From contig CAJNDS010002102.1 in assembly GCA_905221605.1 (NCBI GenBank), positions 300,647 through 348,146 of the forward strand: 47,500 nt of DNA. Reading direction: 5' to 3'. The notes under the pieces were generated by a model. It searched no databases. It saw nothing but the letters and a program-made list of their open reading frames with translations, and was not told the DNA's origin. The position numbers and the translations under genes are program-made. Positions within the stretch are counted from its first letter, which is position 1; every line of letters begins with the position of its first letter. Below, in pieces: positions 18,600 through 27,497 of the stretch. This stretch comes from Symbiodinium natans (taxonomy: Eukaryota; Sar; Dinophyceae; Suessiales; Symbiodiniaceae).

Positions 18600-19480
18600 G
18601 TTTAGGGATTTAGGGTTTAATTCTAGGATTTAGGGTTTAAGGTCTAGGAATTTAGGGATTTAGGGCTGAGGGGTTAGGGATTTAGGGTTTAGGGCTAATA
18701 AACTTAGGGAAGGGTTGAGAGCCTGCAATTTGGAAGGGGCGCGGGAGGTGGGGGTGGGGTGGGGGGGGGGGGGGGGGGGAGGGGGGCCGAAGGTTTAGGG
18801 TTTAGGGTTGAGGTTTAGGCTTTAGGGTTTAGGGTTTAGGGTTTAGGGTTTCGGCTTTAGGGTTTAGGGTTTAGGGTTTAGGGTTTGGGGTTTAGGTTTT
18901 AGGGTTTTTGGTTTAGGGTTTAGGGTTTAGGGTTTAGGGTTTAGGGTTTGGGGTTTAGGGTCCGCCGACCCTTCTTTCCCTCCTTTACCCCCCAAAAGCG
19001 GGGGGGGCCCCCTGTCCCCCCCCACCCCCCCCCCGACCCCGCCCCCGACCCCCCCCCCACCCCCCCCCCTACCCCCCTACCCCCCCCCCCCCACCAAACT
19101 TTGGCATCCTTTGACCTAACGAACGCGTTTAAACCTTTCAACTATGCTCCAGCGGGGTCGGCGGCTTGAGCCGGAGGCTCTTAAATTTAGGGTTTAGGGT
19201 TTAGGGTTTAGGCCTCAAGGCTTGGAACTTGGCGTTTCGCGGAGGGTTTCGGGTCCGGCCGCAGATTTGAAACGCCCTTAGGGTTGAAGGCTCGGGTTTA
19301 GGGTTTAGGGTTTAGGGTTTTGGGTTTAGGGTTTAGGGTTGAGGGTTTAGGGTTTAGGGTTTAGGGGTTAAGGTTTAGGGTTTAGGGTTTCGGGTTTGGG
19401 GTTTAGGGTTTAGGGTTTAGGGTTTAGGGTTTAGGGTTTAGGGTTTAGGGTTTAGGGTTTAGGGTCTGCCCCAAACCCTG
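18600..19480. other. G-rich arrays, poly-G/poly-C tracts
   Basis: TTTAGGG variants (18595-18710, 18790-18960, 19190-19215, 19295-19465), poly-G near 18760-18785 and a C-rich run 19000-19095. The island 19220-19280 could hold another minus-strand exon (acceptor CCTAAG|G, reading AFQICGRTRNPPRNA) but is weak. Confidence 0.5.
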
Positions 19481-19483
19481 AAC

Positions 19484-19557
19484 CCTGAAGCCCAAGCCTG
19501 CAGCAAGCGACTGTTCAAGAAGGCCCAGGTCAGGGTACGGCGATGGAGTATCAGGTC
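19484..19557 (-). CDS. Probable internal exon, unknown protein
   Basis: A 74-nt minus-strand exon, acceptor TGCCAAG|G, donor TCAGG|GTTCAG. Phase 0 gives 24 codons: DLILHRRTLTWAFLNSRLLQ, then AWAS, plus two bases. The alternation of hydrophobic and basic residues resembles a helical repeat protein. A plus-strand alternative (KRLFKKAQ between CTGCAG and CAG|GTCAGG) is much shorter. Confidence 0.5.
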
Positions 19558-19589
19558 CTTGGCAGGGGTCAGGGTTCAGGGTTTAGGGT

Positions 19590-20111
19590 TTGGGGTTTGG
19601 GGGCTTTAGGGTTTAGGGTTTAGGGTTTAGGGTTTAGGGTTTGGGGTTTGGGGCTTTAGGGTTTAGGGCGGCTGGGCGGGCTTGATCTGCAACTGATGGA
19701 TTCTATCGCAACATGCGGTGATTGCTGCGTTGTCGGCTGCAGAGGTGTAGGCTATGGTTGGTTTAGGGGCTTCGGATTGAAAGCCATGTCTTTGAGGTTG
19801 TTGGGTTCAAGTTTTAGGGCTTAGGGCAGGCTTGTGGGGGCTGTACGGACATGAGTTGAAGGCTTGATTCTTGGCAGCCATATATAGCTGCGATTTTAAG
19901 TTAACTACGGTGCGAACGCCCTACACATAAACCCTACCCATGACAGGGGTCCAAGTGCAAGATCAATTCTGAGAGTCCTCGTTGCGCTGGGCGATGGCAG
20001 GCTCGCTTGAATCTGCATCTGCCTGAATGCAGGGCCCATTTTAGGGTTTCAGGGTTTAGGGTTTAGGGTTTAGGGTTTAGGGTTTAGGGTTTAGGGTTTA
20101 GGGTTTAGGGT
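19590..20111. other. Repeats and unique sequence
   Basis: G-rich arrays (19570-19670, 20040-20115) around a 370-bp unique stretch. The part 19672-19745 is open on the minus strand after CTCTGCAG (PTTQQSPHVAIESISCRSSP), a weak exon candidate. Confidence 0.35.
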
Positions 20112-20147
20112 TTAGGTGCGCATCAGCTTCAAGCACGGGCTGTGACC
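20112..20147 (-). CDS. Alternative terminal exon of the 24.1-20.5 kb gene
   Basis: Minus-strand acceptor with a good pyrimidine tract (CTTCTCCTGTAG|G), then GHSPCLKLMRT and a TAA that is itself part of the telomere-like repeat (ACC TAA ACC). It could serve the gene upstream through an extra exon at 20845-20882 (AIGVWAETLLPH, acceptor AAAG, donor CAT|GTTAAT), which would keep phase. I rank it below the terminus at 20539. Confidence 0.3.
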   Translation of the reverse strand, partial: GHSPCLKLMRT

Positions 20148-20204
20148 CTACAGGAGAAGCCCGACACCAAAAACCCTATACCCTGAACCGGGTTTGGGTT
20201 TGAG

Positions 20205-20370
20205 CCCTAAACCCTAAACCCTAAACCCTAAACCCTAAACCCTAAACCCTAAACCCTAAACCCTAAACCCTAAACCCTAAAGCCTAAACCCTAAACCCTA
20301 AGCCCTAAGCCCTAAGCCCTAAGCCCTAAGCCCTAACCCAAAACCCTAAACCCTAGCCTTAAACCCCAAA
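20205..20370 (-). repeat. CCCTAAA/CCCTAAG array
   Basis: C-rich array on the plus strand, first pure CCCTAAA, then five CCCTAAG units. Intronic under the gene model. Confidence 0.9.
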
Positions 20371-20538
20371 CCCTACTAAGCTTGGGCATTTTTGATAATT
20401 TAGGTGCCGCAAGGGCGGGTAGGGTTTTTTGGAGACTCGAAGTCCACGCTTGCATGTCTACGAGATTGGGCAATGAGGCGGTTTGGGGTTTAGGGTTTGG
20501 GGTTTAGGTTTAGGGCCTTGCTAAAAAGGGTAGTTGTT

Positions 20539-20608
20539 CTAAGTCGGGTAGCCAGTTATAGCTGGCCATGACATCATCTGGAGAGCTCGTAAAACTAGGT
20601 AGCGGCAC
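20539..20608 (-). CDS. Gene model, exon 8 (terminal)
   Basis: Last exon of the best gene. Acceptor CACCACAG|G; the first base completes a codon with the two bases left by exon 7 (GG+G), then CRYLVLRALQMMSWPAITGY, PT and a TAG stop. The product end is hydrophobic, in keeping with the membrane-like character of exons 2-4. The intron before it is 961 nt, the longest of the set, so an extra or different last exon is possible. Confidence 0.4.
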
Positions 20609-20724
20609 CTGTGGTGTGCCATGCGTTTGTGTATGTAGCTTCTGGGCGCATATGGTGAAGACTTGGGAAAAAGCATTGTTTTTTGCAGGACGCATCAGCT
20701 AGCAGGCCACTCCCTTGACACATT

Positions 20725-20822
20725 CAGGGTTTAGGGTTTAGGGTTTAGGGTTTAGGGTTTAGGGTTTAGGGTTTAGGGTTTAGGGTTTAGGGTTTAGGGT
20801 TTAGGGTTTAGGGTTTAGGGTA
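20725..20822 (+). repeat. TTTAGGG array
   Basis: About 13 perfect heptamers, intronic under the gene model. Confidence 0.95.
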
Positions 20823-21299
20823 TATAGTTTTTCAGAGGATTAACATGCGGCAGCAGCGTTTCGGCCCAGACTCCAATCGCTACTTTGTCAGGCCCTGTTC
20901 TTTCTTTCTGTCTTTCTGCCTTCTGTCTAAGTCCGTCGTTCTTTTTATTTCTGTCTTCCTGTCTTGTGTCAGGGGGGGGAGGGGGGGGGGGGGACAAAAC
21001 ACTGGTCATTGCAGCGTCGTTGCCTCTTTGTACCGCATACGAAGGATTCTGGATTTCAGAGTTTGGGTTCAGGGTCAAGGTCGGCAGGAAGGCGATGACC
21101 CCCCAAAAAATATCAGAACAGGAAGACCCTTGGCGCCGTCACCTAAAACTAACTCCTGAACCAGCAAGAAGACCTTGAACCCTAAACCCTAAATTCTGAA
21201 CCCGTTACCATATTTTGAAAACCTGTAAGCTCTAAACCCCAAAACCCTAAACCCTAAATTCTGAACCCTGAGTCCCTGAAACCGTGAACCCGAAGCTCC

Positions 21300-21412
<113 letters not shown>

Positions 21413-21569
21413 GAACCGAACATGGCTGAAAGCTGAAACTGAAGATGATGAAGTTTAGAGACGGCAAATTTGGGTTTCAGGGCTCAGGGTCTAGAATGTA
21501 TTAGAGTTCTGTATGATACAGGGCTCAGCCCCCTAAACTCTCAACCCAAACCCTAGAACCTAACGCCAC

Positions 21570-21622
21570 CCACATGCCTGCTTGGAGAAGGCCACATCTG
21601 GAGCGGCCAGGCCATACAAAGC
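21570..21622 (-). CDS. Gene model, exon 7
   Basis: A 53-nt exon, acceptor CATCTGCAG|G, donor TGTGG|GTGGCG. It reads ALYGLAAPDVAFSKQAC in phase 0 plus two bases. It joins exon 6 in frame. A second donor, CAT|GTGGGT, four bases earlier would change the phase to suit the alternative end at 20.8 kb. Confidence 0.5.
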
Positions 21623-21974
21623 CTGCAGATGAGGGTTTAGGGTTTAGGTTTAGGGTTTAGGGTTTAGGGTTTAGGGTTTAGGGTTTAGGGTTTAGGGTTT
21701 AGGGTTTAGGGTTTAGGGTTCAGGGTTCAGGGTTTAGGGTTTAGGGTTTGGGGTTGTGGGTTGAGGGTTTAGGGCTGAGGGTTGAGGGTTGAGGGTTGAG
21801 GGTAGGGTCTCTAGCAGGGTCTCGTCGGGTCTATAGTAGGGTCATAGTAGGGTCTACTGGGGTCTATTAAAGTCTCGTAGGTCTCGCAGATGTAGGGTCT
21901 AAGGGCTGGAGTCTAGCATTTAGGGCTTCCCCCTAAACCCGAAACTCGAAACCCGAAACCCTAAGCCACAGGAC

Positions 21975-22025
21975 ACTTGCGTTCGAGGCCTGCAGGAGCA
22001 TCCGGCGCACTCCTTGCGCATCCTC
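21975..22025 (-). CDS. Gene model, exon 6
   Basis: A 51-nt exon of exactly 17 codons: EDAQGVRRMLLQASNAS. Acceptor TTCACTTCTCAG|G with a pyrimidine tract, donor AAGT|GTCCTG. Both flanking introns keep phase 0. The intron after it (352 nt) begins with TTTCGGG/TTTAGGG units and ends with CCCTAAA units before TCTGCAG, so its two ends are complementary. Confidence 0.55.
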
Positions 22026-22328
22026 CTGAGAAGTGAACGGCTCCTGGATAGGGGGCTTAGGGTATAGGGTTTAGGTAGGGTTAGGGTTCTTAGATTTAAA
22101 CTACCCCCTTCACAAATAAGGCCTAAAGAACCTTCATTCTGCCATGTGCTAGGCCCGTGACTAGTGTAGGATCCCAGAAGCAAACGCAGGAGGGCAGGCA
22201 GGGTTTTCGAATAAGAACCTTAAGAACAACAGGGCAGAACCAGTTCTAATTACAGAAACCCTAAACCCCTAGAAACCCTAGACCCTGGAAACCCTAAACC
22301 CTAAACCCTAAACCCTACCCCAAGAGAC

Positions 22329-22369
22329 CCAAAATGAAAGCGACTCCTCGCTCAGCGCCGCCAGCGCGC
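22329..22369 (-). CDS. Gene model, exon 5
   Basis: A 41-nt exon, acceptor GAGCCGCAG|G, donor TTTTGG|GTCTCT. Two bases complete the codon begun in exon 4, then ALAALSEESLSFW. The intron after it (303 nt) starts in TTTAGGG repeat within ten bases of the donor. The plus strand also reads as protein (TQNESDSSLSAASAP), so strand rests on the chain. Confidence 0.5.
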
Positions 22370-22644
22370 CTGCGGCTCCGCGATGGGGCGCGGTTCAGGG
22401 GTTTAGGGTTTAGGGTTTAGGGTTTAGGGTGTAGGGTTTAGGGTTTAGGGTTTAGGGTGTAGGGGCTTAGGGGCTTAGGGGTTAGGGTTTAGGAGCTGGG
22501 GCCTTGGGGTGTAGGGGTTTAGCGGTTTAGGCTTTAGGTGTTTGGGGGGATTAGGGTTTGGGGGCTGAGGATTAAGGGCGGTTCAGGGTTTAGGGATTTA
22601 GGGGTTTTGGGGGAGGGGATTAGGTCGAAATGTTAACAAACAAC

Positions 22645-22694
22645 ATCTGCCTTTGGTGAGGATGCAGGCCCACAGGGCGTCGCGCCACACCCAC
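22645..22694 (-). CDS. Gene model, exon 4
   Basis: A 50-nt exon, acceptor CTTTCTCCCAG|G with a good pyrimidine tract, donor AGAT|GTTGTT. One base completes the codon from exon 3 (AT+G), then WVWRDALWACILTKGR and one base. Tryptophan-rich and amphipathic. The phase-0 frame of the same DNA (VGVARRPVGLHPHQRQ) is also open but would not join the neighbours. Confidence 0.5.
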
Positions 22695-22919
22695 CTGGGA
22701 GAAAGCTAGGGGTTCGGGGTTTAGAGTTGAGGGTCTAGGGTTTAAGGTAAAACTGTGGATTAGCCAAGGAAGCCATCGTTCTTTATAGCTCGAAACATAG
22801 AAAATCATCCTTAAAAAAGGTTCTTACGACGTCGACGACTATTAGGTTTGGGTTTTGGGGTTTGGGGTTTAGGGGTTCAGGATATGGGCTTAGGGTTTAA
22901 GGTCCAAGGCTGAGGGTGT

Positions 22920-23095
22920 AGGGTCTAGGGTCTAGGGTCTAGGGTTTAGGGTTTAGGGTTTAAGGTTTAGGGTTTAGGGTTTAGGGTTTAGGGTTTAGGG
23001 TTTAGGGTTTAGGGTTTAGGGTTTAGGGTTTAGGGTTTAGGGTTTAGGGTTTAGGGTTTAGGATTCAGGGTTTAGGGTTTAGGGTTTAGGATTTA
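22920..23095 (+). repeat. TTTAGGG array inside an intron of the gene model
   Basis: G-rich on the plus strand, so CCCTAAA in the transcript of the minus-strand gene, about 22 units with a few variants. Lies in the 422-nt intron between exons 3 and 4. Confidence 0.9.
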
Positions 23096-23116
23096 GGGGC
23101 TCAGTATTTCAGGGAC

Positions 23117-23196
23117 ATGGCAGAGCGAAGCCGCTCCCAGAGGACGAGGCTGGTCACGCTGGCAAAGCCGACGACGTGGCCGACGACCACGACAGC
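23117..23196 (-). CDS. Gene model, exon 3 (membrane-like segment)
   Basis: An 80-nt exon, acceptor GCTGTAG|G, donor GCCAT|GTCCCT. Phase 0 gives AVVVVGHVVGFASVTSLVLW then ERLRSA plus two bases. Together with the end of exon 2 (PLCAIG) it forms a hydrophobic stretch long enough for a transmembrane helix that continues across the splice junction, which supports the joining. The plus strand reads as an acidic protein (KPLPEDEAGHAGKADDVADD), its antisense mirror. Confidence 0.55.
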
Positions 23197-23214
23197 CTAC
23201 AGCTGGCCGTGGGG

Positions 23215-23405
23215 TTTAGGGTTTAGGGTTTAGGGTTTAGGGTTTAGGGTTTAGGGTCTAGGGTCTAGGGTCTGGGGTTTAGGGTTTAGGGTTTAGGTTT
23301 AGGGTTTAGGGTTTAGGGTTTAGGGTTTAGGGTTTAGGGTTTAGGGTTTAGGGTTTAGGGTTTAGGGTTTGGGGTTTGGGGTTTGGGGTTTGGGGTTTAG
23401 GGTTG
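23215..23405 (+). repeat. TTTAGGG array, acceptor side of an intron
   Basis: G-rich on the plus strand, CCCTAAA in the sense of the gene, ending a few bases from the exon 3 acceptor. With the CCCTAAA block at 23575-23630 it makes the 453-nt intron a potential hairpin. Confidence 0.9.
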
Positions 23406-23649
23406 CTTGATGCTTGATTTCACGGCTTAGTCCTTTGGGCGTCTAAGGGCGACCTTGGATCTTGGATGTGGCTTCGGGTTTAGGCTTGGGCTCGTGGGTT
23501 GCTGGTTTATTAAGTTTGTCCATCTTACTTTAGGGTTGAGTACCCCCTACACCCCTACACCCCCTACACCCCTACACCCTACACCCTAAACCCTAAACCC
23601 TAAACCCTAAACCCTAAACCCTAAACCCCACCTCAAACGCTCCCCTGAC

Positions 23650-23755
23650 CCCAATTGCACAAAGAGGGGCCCAGAGGCACGTCGACTGCAGCGCCCCAAG
23701 CAGGCGGCCCCTCAATGCGCGTGCCGAAGGCTCGAAGAAGTGGGAGTCCTCCAGC
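23650..23755 (-). CDS. Gene model, exon 2
   Basis: A 106-nt exon, the longest of the chain. Acceptor CCTCAGAG|G, donor TTGGG|GTCAGG. One base completes the codon from exon 1, then LEDSHFFEPSARALRGRLLG, ALQSTCLWAPLCAIG, ending in phase 0. Four stop-free helical turns and the hydrophobic end argue for real coding. A weak likeness to helical-repeat (RAP/FAST-type) sequences is not enough for a name. Confidence 0.55.
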
Positions 23756-24062
23756 CTCTGAGGTTGTAGGAAGGAGGAACCCGCAGTCTCTAGGGTTCAG
23801 GGTTTGGATTTAGGGTTTAGGGTTTAGGGTTTAGGGTTTAAAGTTTAGGGTTTAGGGTTTAGGGTTTAGGGTTCAGGGTTCAGGGTTCAGGGTTTAGGGC
23901 TTGGGGTTCAGGGTTCGGGGTGGTTCAAGCTTCGGGGTTCAAGGTTCAGGGATTTTGGCCCGAATGGGGGTTTGGGGTCCCTAAACGGAACATGCGACAA
24001 CACATTTGACATTTGCAGCCAAACGGCCCTAAACCCTAAACCCTAAACCCGAAACCCTAAAC

Positions 24063-24129
24063 CCTAGTGACTGCGAGCGCCTTTGGAGGGCGCTGAAGAG
24101 GCTCGCGGACAAGACGTCCAGGTCGATGC
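24063..24129 (-). CDS. Gene model, exon 1 of the linked set (5' end not found)
   Basis: A 67-nt exon, acceptor ACGCCAAG|G, donor CTAGG|GTTTAGGG: the intron begins with the telomere unit itself. After two bases it reads IDLDVLSASLFSALQRRSQS and L, then two bases that join exon 2 in frame. The intron (307 nt) starts with TTTAGGG units and ends with CCCTAAA units. Earlier exons must exist since there is no start codon; the islands at 24784 and 25063 are candidates. Confidence 0.55.
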
Positions 24130-24345
24130 CTTGGCGTTCTGGTGGCAAAGTTTGGGTTTAGGGTTTAGGGTTTGGGGTTTGGGGTTTAGGGTTTAGGGTT
24201 TGGGGTTTGGGGTTTAGGGTTTAGGGTTATAGGGTTTAGGGCTCCTCTTTTGCTACGCTGAAGGCGGTCTAGATACGGCCACCCGTACTTAGGCTGGCCC
24301 TTGAGATTGGAGCCCTAAAGCCTTAAAAAAAAAACCACCCTAAAG

Positions 24346-24560
24346 CCTGAAAACCCGAAGACCCCAAAACCCCAAAGCCTGAAAACCCCATAACCCCAAA
24401 ACCCCAAAACCCCAAAACCCCAAACCCCCAAACCCCCAAAACCCCAAAACCCCAAAACCCCAAAACCCCAAAACCCCAAAACCCCAAAACCCCAAAACCC
24501 CAAAACCCCAAAACCCCAAAACCCCTAAACCCCTAAACCCCAAAACCCCTAAACCCCTAA
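24346..24560 (-). repeat. CCCCAAAA (TTTTGGGG) array
   Basis: About 24 units of the octamer CCCCAAAA, with some CCCCAAA and CCCCTAAA at the edges. TTTTGGGG is the telomere repeat of spirotrich ciliates, but here it is embedded in TTTAGGG context and is most simply a local variant. All frames on the minus strand are open as FWGFGVLG-type low complexity. Confidence 0.95.
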
Positions 24561-24595
24561 ACCCCTAAACCCTAAACCCCCGATACCCCCCAAAA

Positions 24596-24801
24596 AACCC
24601 TACAAAGACCTAAGCAGCCAGAAAGCTCTTTCATGTTAGGGTTTAGGGTTTAGGGTTTAGGGTTTAGGGTTTAGGGTTTAGGGTTTAGGGTTTAGGGTTT
24701 AGGGTTTAGGGTTTAGGGTTTAGGGTTTAGGGTTTAGGGTTTAGGGTTTAGGGTAGGGTTTACCTAAACAACCCTACAAAGACCTAAGCAGCCAGAAAGC
24801 T
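24596..24801. repeat. 32-bp direct duplication flanking a TTTAGGG array
   Basis: The same 32 bp (core ACAAAGACCTAAGCAGCCAG) occurs at 24596-24627 and 24770-24801, with a TTTAGGG array of about 17 units between. On the minus strand the duplicated piece contains the end of the exon-like island 24784-24838 and its donor GTCTTT. Confidence 0.9.
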
Positions 24802-24838
24802 GGGAAGTGCTGCCAGAGCGGAAGCCTGGGTTCGGAGC
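24784..24838 (-). CDS. Candidate exon upstream of the gene model
   Basis: Minus strand, acceptor GTTTTCAG|G, donor GCTTAG|GTCTTT. Phase 0 reads APNPGFRSGSTSQLSGCL plus one base, which would join 24063-24129 in frame (G+GC). Another frame reads LRTQASALAALPSFLAA, better in composition and matching the phase of the 25063 exon, but hits TAG at the donor. Its last 18 bases and donor are duplicated at 24610-24627 beyond the array. Confidence 0.35.
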
Positions 24839-24849
24839 CTGAAAACTTC

Positions 24850-25062
24850 AAAAAGCCGTTGAAACCCCAAAATTTCTAGACGCCCGACAACCCATGAAAA
24901 AAAAGTGTAAATCACAAACGAAAGAACCTAGAACCCCCTAAGTGCCCTAAACCCTAAACCCTAAACCCTAAACCCTAAACCCTAAACCCTAAACCCTAAA
25001 CCCTAAACCCTAAACCCTAAACCCCCCAAGAAGCCCGAAACCCTGAGCCCTGCGCCCCGGAC
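24850..25062. other. Unique spacer and CCCTAAA array
   Basis: Unique 24850-24940, CCCTAAA array 24950-25022, short spacer. Confidence 0.6.
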
Positions 25063-25124
25063 TTTCCCAGCGATCTGGCGGCCCAGTCACTGAGCCGGTG
25101 TAGCAGCTGGGTGAAGCGACCATC
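25063..25124 (-). CDS. Probable internal exon upstream of the gene model
   Basis: A 62-nt exon, acceptor CTGGGCCAG|G, donor GGAAA|GTCCGG. Phase 0 gives DGRFTQLLHRLSDWAARSLG plus two bases: strongly helical and basic, a convincing protein segment. Probably part of the same gene as 24129-20539 but its phase links to 24784-24838 only through a frame with a stop, so an intermediate donor is unresolved. Confidence 0.5.
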
Positions 25125-25146
25125 CTGGCCCAGGCCGACTGCTTTC

Positions 25147-26100
25147 CCTAAACCCTAAACCCTAAACCCTAAACCCTAAACCCTGGCTGAGGGCTTGAAG
25201 CTCAGCGCTCCGATTTGTTTATGGTTTAGGGCCTAGCTTGATGATCATGCACCCCGGCTTGGGGTGGCTTGGTTCAATATACTCATACTGGTTTGGGGAG
25301 AGTGGATACAGGACTTGGGGGGAGAGGGGCGCCAGATTCTTCAGGAGAGCCCTCAACCCAACCCATCCTGAGAGCCACCCGTGCGCAGAAAACAGAAAAA
25401 AGTTAGCATAAAGTCCTCAACCCCAAACCCCAGACCCTAAACCCGAAACCCTAAACCCCAAACCCGAAACTCCAAAGCCCAAACCTCGAACCCTACATAC
25501 CCTGAACCAACAACAGCTTTGGGGAGGGCGGGGGTGGTACTTGTGGTACTTGCAACCACGCGTCCGCTCGGGTTTCCTCAGCAGGTTTGGTACAGAGGAG
25601 CTCGGAGTTCGGGTTTTGGGGGTTTAGGCTTTAGGGGTTTAGGGTTTAGGGTTTAGGGTTTAGGGTTTAGGGTTTAGGGTTTAGGGTTTAGGGTTTAGGG
25701 TTTAGGGTTTAGGGTTTAGGGTTTAGGGTTTAGGGTTTAGGGTTTAGGGGGCTTGGGTTTAGGGTTTAGGGGCTTAGGGGTTGAGGGTTTCAGGGTTCCG
25801 TGTTTAAGGCCTACTTGGAGGTTCATATTTGGGGCTTGTTTAACCCCTATAAGCCCAAAAAAGGGAAATAAGGGCCTGCCCTGGGTCCCTGAACCCTAAA
25901 CCCTACACCCTAAACCCTAAACCCTACTGTAAGCCCTGGGTCCTAGCTACCCACGAACCTTCAACCAACTCCACCCAGCCTCCAAGACCCCATGGCTTGC
26001 GGGTTAGGGTTAGGGTTTAGGGTTTCTTTTGTGTTTAGGGTTTAGGGTTTAGGGTTTGGGTTTACGGTTTGAGGACTAGAGTTTAGGGTTTAGGGTCAAG
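25147..26100. other. Repeats and unique spacers
   Basis: CCCTAAA (25148-25185), unique 25190-25410, degenerate C-rich (25415-25500), unique 25510-25620, TTTAGGG array (25635-25750), mixed variants to 26100. Nothing gene-like that I can support. Confidence 0.5.
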
Positions 26101-26600
26101 CAGCTTTTCAAGCGACAGGAAATTCCCATCCACCCAGAGAATCCTAAAACATCCGCACGGGGCGTTAACCGTCGTGCGTTTTTTTGCAAATAAGCATTTG
26201 GCCTAGGCGGGAGCACGATTTCGAACGTGGTTTTAGTCCAAAAAAAAGTGCAAGTTTCAGAGGTCGTTTTGTGCAAACCATGGCAGGCGTGGTACTTTCG
26301 GTGATCGCGCGTGCCTTTTTTTGGTGTCTTGTTTTGAAGGTGGCTCGCAGGCCGAAAACACTGCGCATGCCGATGTTTTCGTGGTTTCACGGTGCAAAAA
26401 CATGGTTTTTCGAAAAACCCCCCATGTTTGTGTTTTTTTGGTGTTATTTCGCTTGCATGCGCCGCTTCAATGCAAAATGCTGTTGCCCGTAAAGCAATAT
26501 CGGAAAAAATTGGGCTAATGGGAATAGGGCTTACCCCTTCCCTGAATGCTTTGCGGTCCACGGTTCTTCTTGGCCGTATGTTAAGCACCAGGAAAAGGGG
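26100..26600. other. Repeat-free AT-richer block, nature unknown
   Basis: About 500 bp without telomere-like units and with T-runs. Both strands are open: the minus strand for 170 codons from 26588 (contains PKKHKHGGFFEKPCFCTVKP), the plus strand for about 100. The motif CATGCCGATGTTTTCGTGG resembles units in the insertion at 33.0-34.0 kb (CATGCCGATTTCCTCGG), so it may belong to the same mobile family. No domains recognised. Confidence 0.4.
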
Positions 26601-27120
26601 GGGGGGGCAGCAGGCTTCAGGGACTTTGGAAGGGATTTGTGCTGGTCGGCCTCTTGGGGGGTTTGAGGTTTAGGGTTCAGGGGTCTGAGTATAGGATTGA
26701 CGAGTGTCTTCTGCCGGGCTAGAGGAAGGCAGGGCAAGCATTCAGGAGTTAAGAATGGCACTGGAAAGCTGGTTTGGCGCACGTCCGTCTGGTCACAAGC
26801 TGGTGAAGTAATGGCACGTGCTGGAAAGCAAATCTCCCATCTCCATTGATAATTTGATAAGATCTGGCGTATTTCCAAAGATCGGGATTCGGCTGGAAGC
26901 TGCGGCAACCAAGGCGCAACCAAACCCCCCCACCCCCCCACCCCCCACCACCCGCCCACACCCCCTAACCAACCGCAGTCAAAAGTGTGCAAAACGCACG
27001 ACGGTACTTGACCCGTCGGCTAAAACACTAAGAAATATAAAGTTCACATTTTTCATCAGCAAGCCCTGTCCCCCAACCTCACTCCATCATGGAGCGGTCC
27101 GTCCCACCTTCGAACCCCTA
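26600..27120. other. Unique sequence
   Basis: Contains a G-run (26600-26608) and a CCCCCCACC-rich stretch (26926-26960). No splice-supported exon was found; several frames are open on both strands. Confidence 0.35.
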
Positions 27121-27124
27121 AGCC

Positions 27125-27260
27125 TTGAGACCCTGAACAGGCCTTGAGGCCCTGAAACACTAAACTCCAGGCCTTGAGGCCCTGAAACCCTAAACTTCAG
27201 GCCTTGAGGCCCTGAAACCCTAAACGCCAGGCCTTGAGGCCTCAAACCCAAAACACCAGG
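27125..27260 (-). repeat. GGCCTTGAGGCCCTGAAAC tandem repeat
   Basis: About four diverged 35-bp units, each with AGGCCTTGAGGCCCTGAAAC and a CCCTAAAC remnant, so the telomere-like unit has been captured into a longer repeat. Confidence 0.8.
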
Positions 27261-27269
27261 CCTGATCCG

Positions 27270-27497
27270 AAAAAAAACTGACCTTGCCCACGAATTTCTG
27301 GACCTTGCCCACGAGTTTTTGGACCTTGCCCACGAGTTTTTGGACCTTGCCCACGAGTTTTTGGACCTTGCACACGAGTTTTTGGACCTTGCCCACGAGT
27401 TTTTGGACCTTGCACACGAGTTTTTGGACCTTGCCCACGAGTTTTTGGGCTTTGCCCGGAATACCATTAAGGTTTAAATATACATATGAAAGACAGG
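27270..27497. mobile_element. 21-bp tandem core with terminus shared with the 6.1/31.3 kb elements
   Basis: About nine copies of a 21-bp unit (ACCTTGCCCACGAGTTTTTGG) are followed by ATTAAGGTTTAAATATACAT, nearly the same right end as the elements at 6110-6455 and 31271-31622. The tandem core differs entirely in sequence, which suggests a shared element whose core can be replaced. Open frames on both strands follow from a period divisible by three. Confidence 0.6.

Noticed and set aside
23113-24121. A plus-strand chain of exons at 23113-23208, 23692-23762 and 24068-24121
   Set aside because: It also keeps phase and has fair splice sites (readings KPLPEDEAGHAGKADD, RPKQAAPQCACRRLEE, DCERLWRALKRLADK), but it does not extend; the minus-strand reading links eight exons, has longer exons, AG|G acceptors throughout and a membrane-like helix. 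The plus frames are antisense mirrors.
24315-24543. Overlapping minus-strand frames rich in FWGFGVLG
   Set aside because: Pure translation of the CCCCAAAA array.
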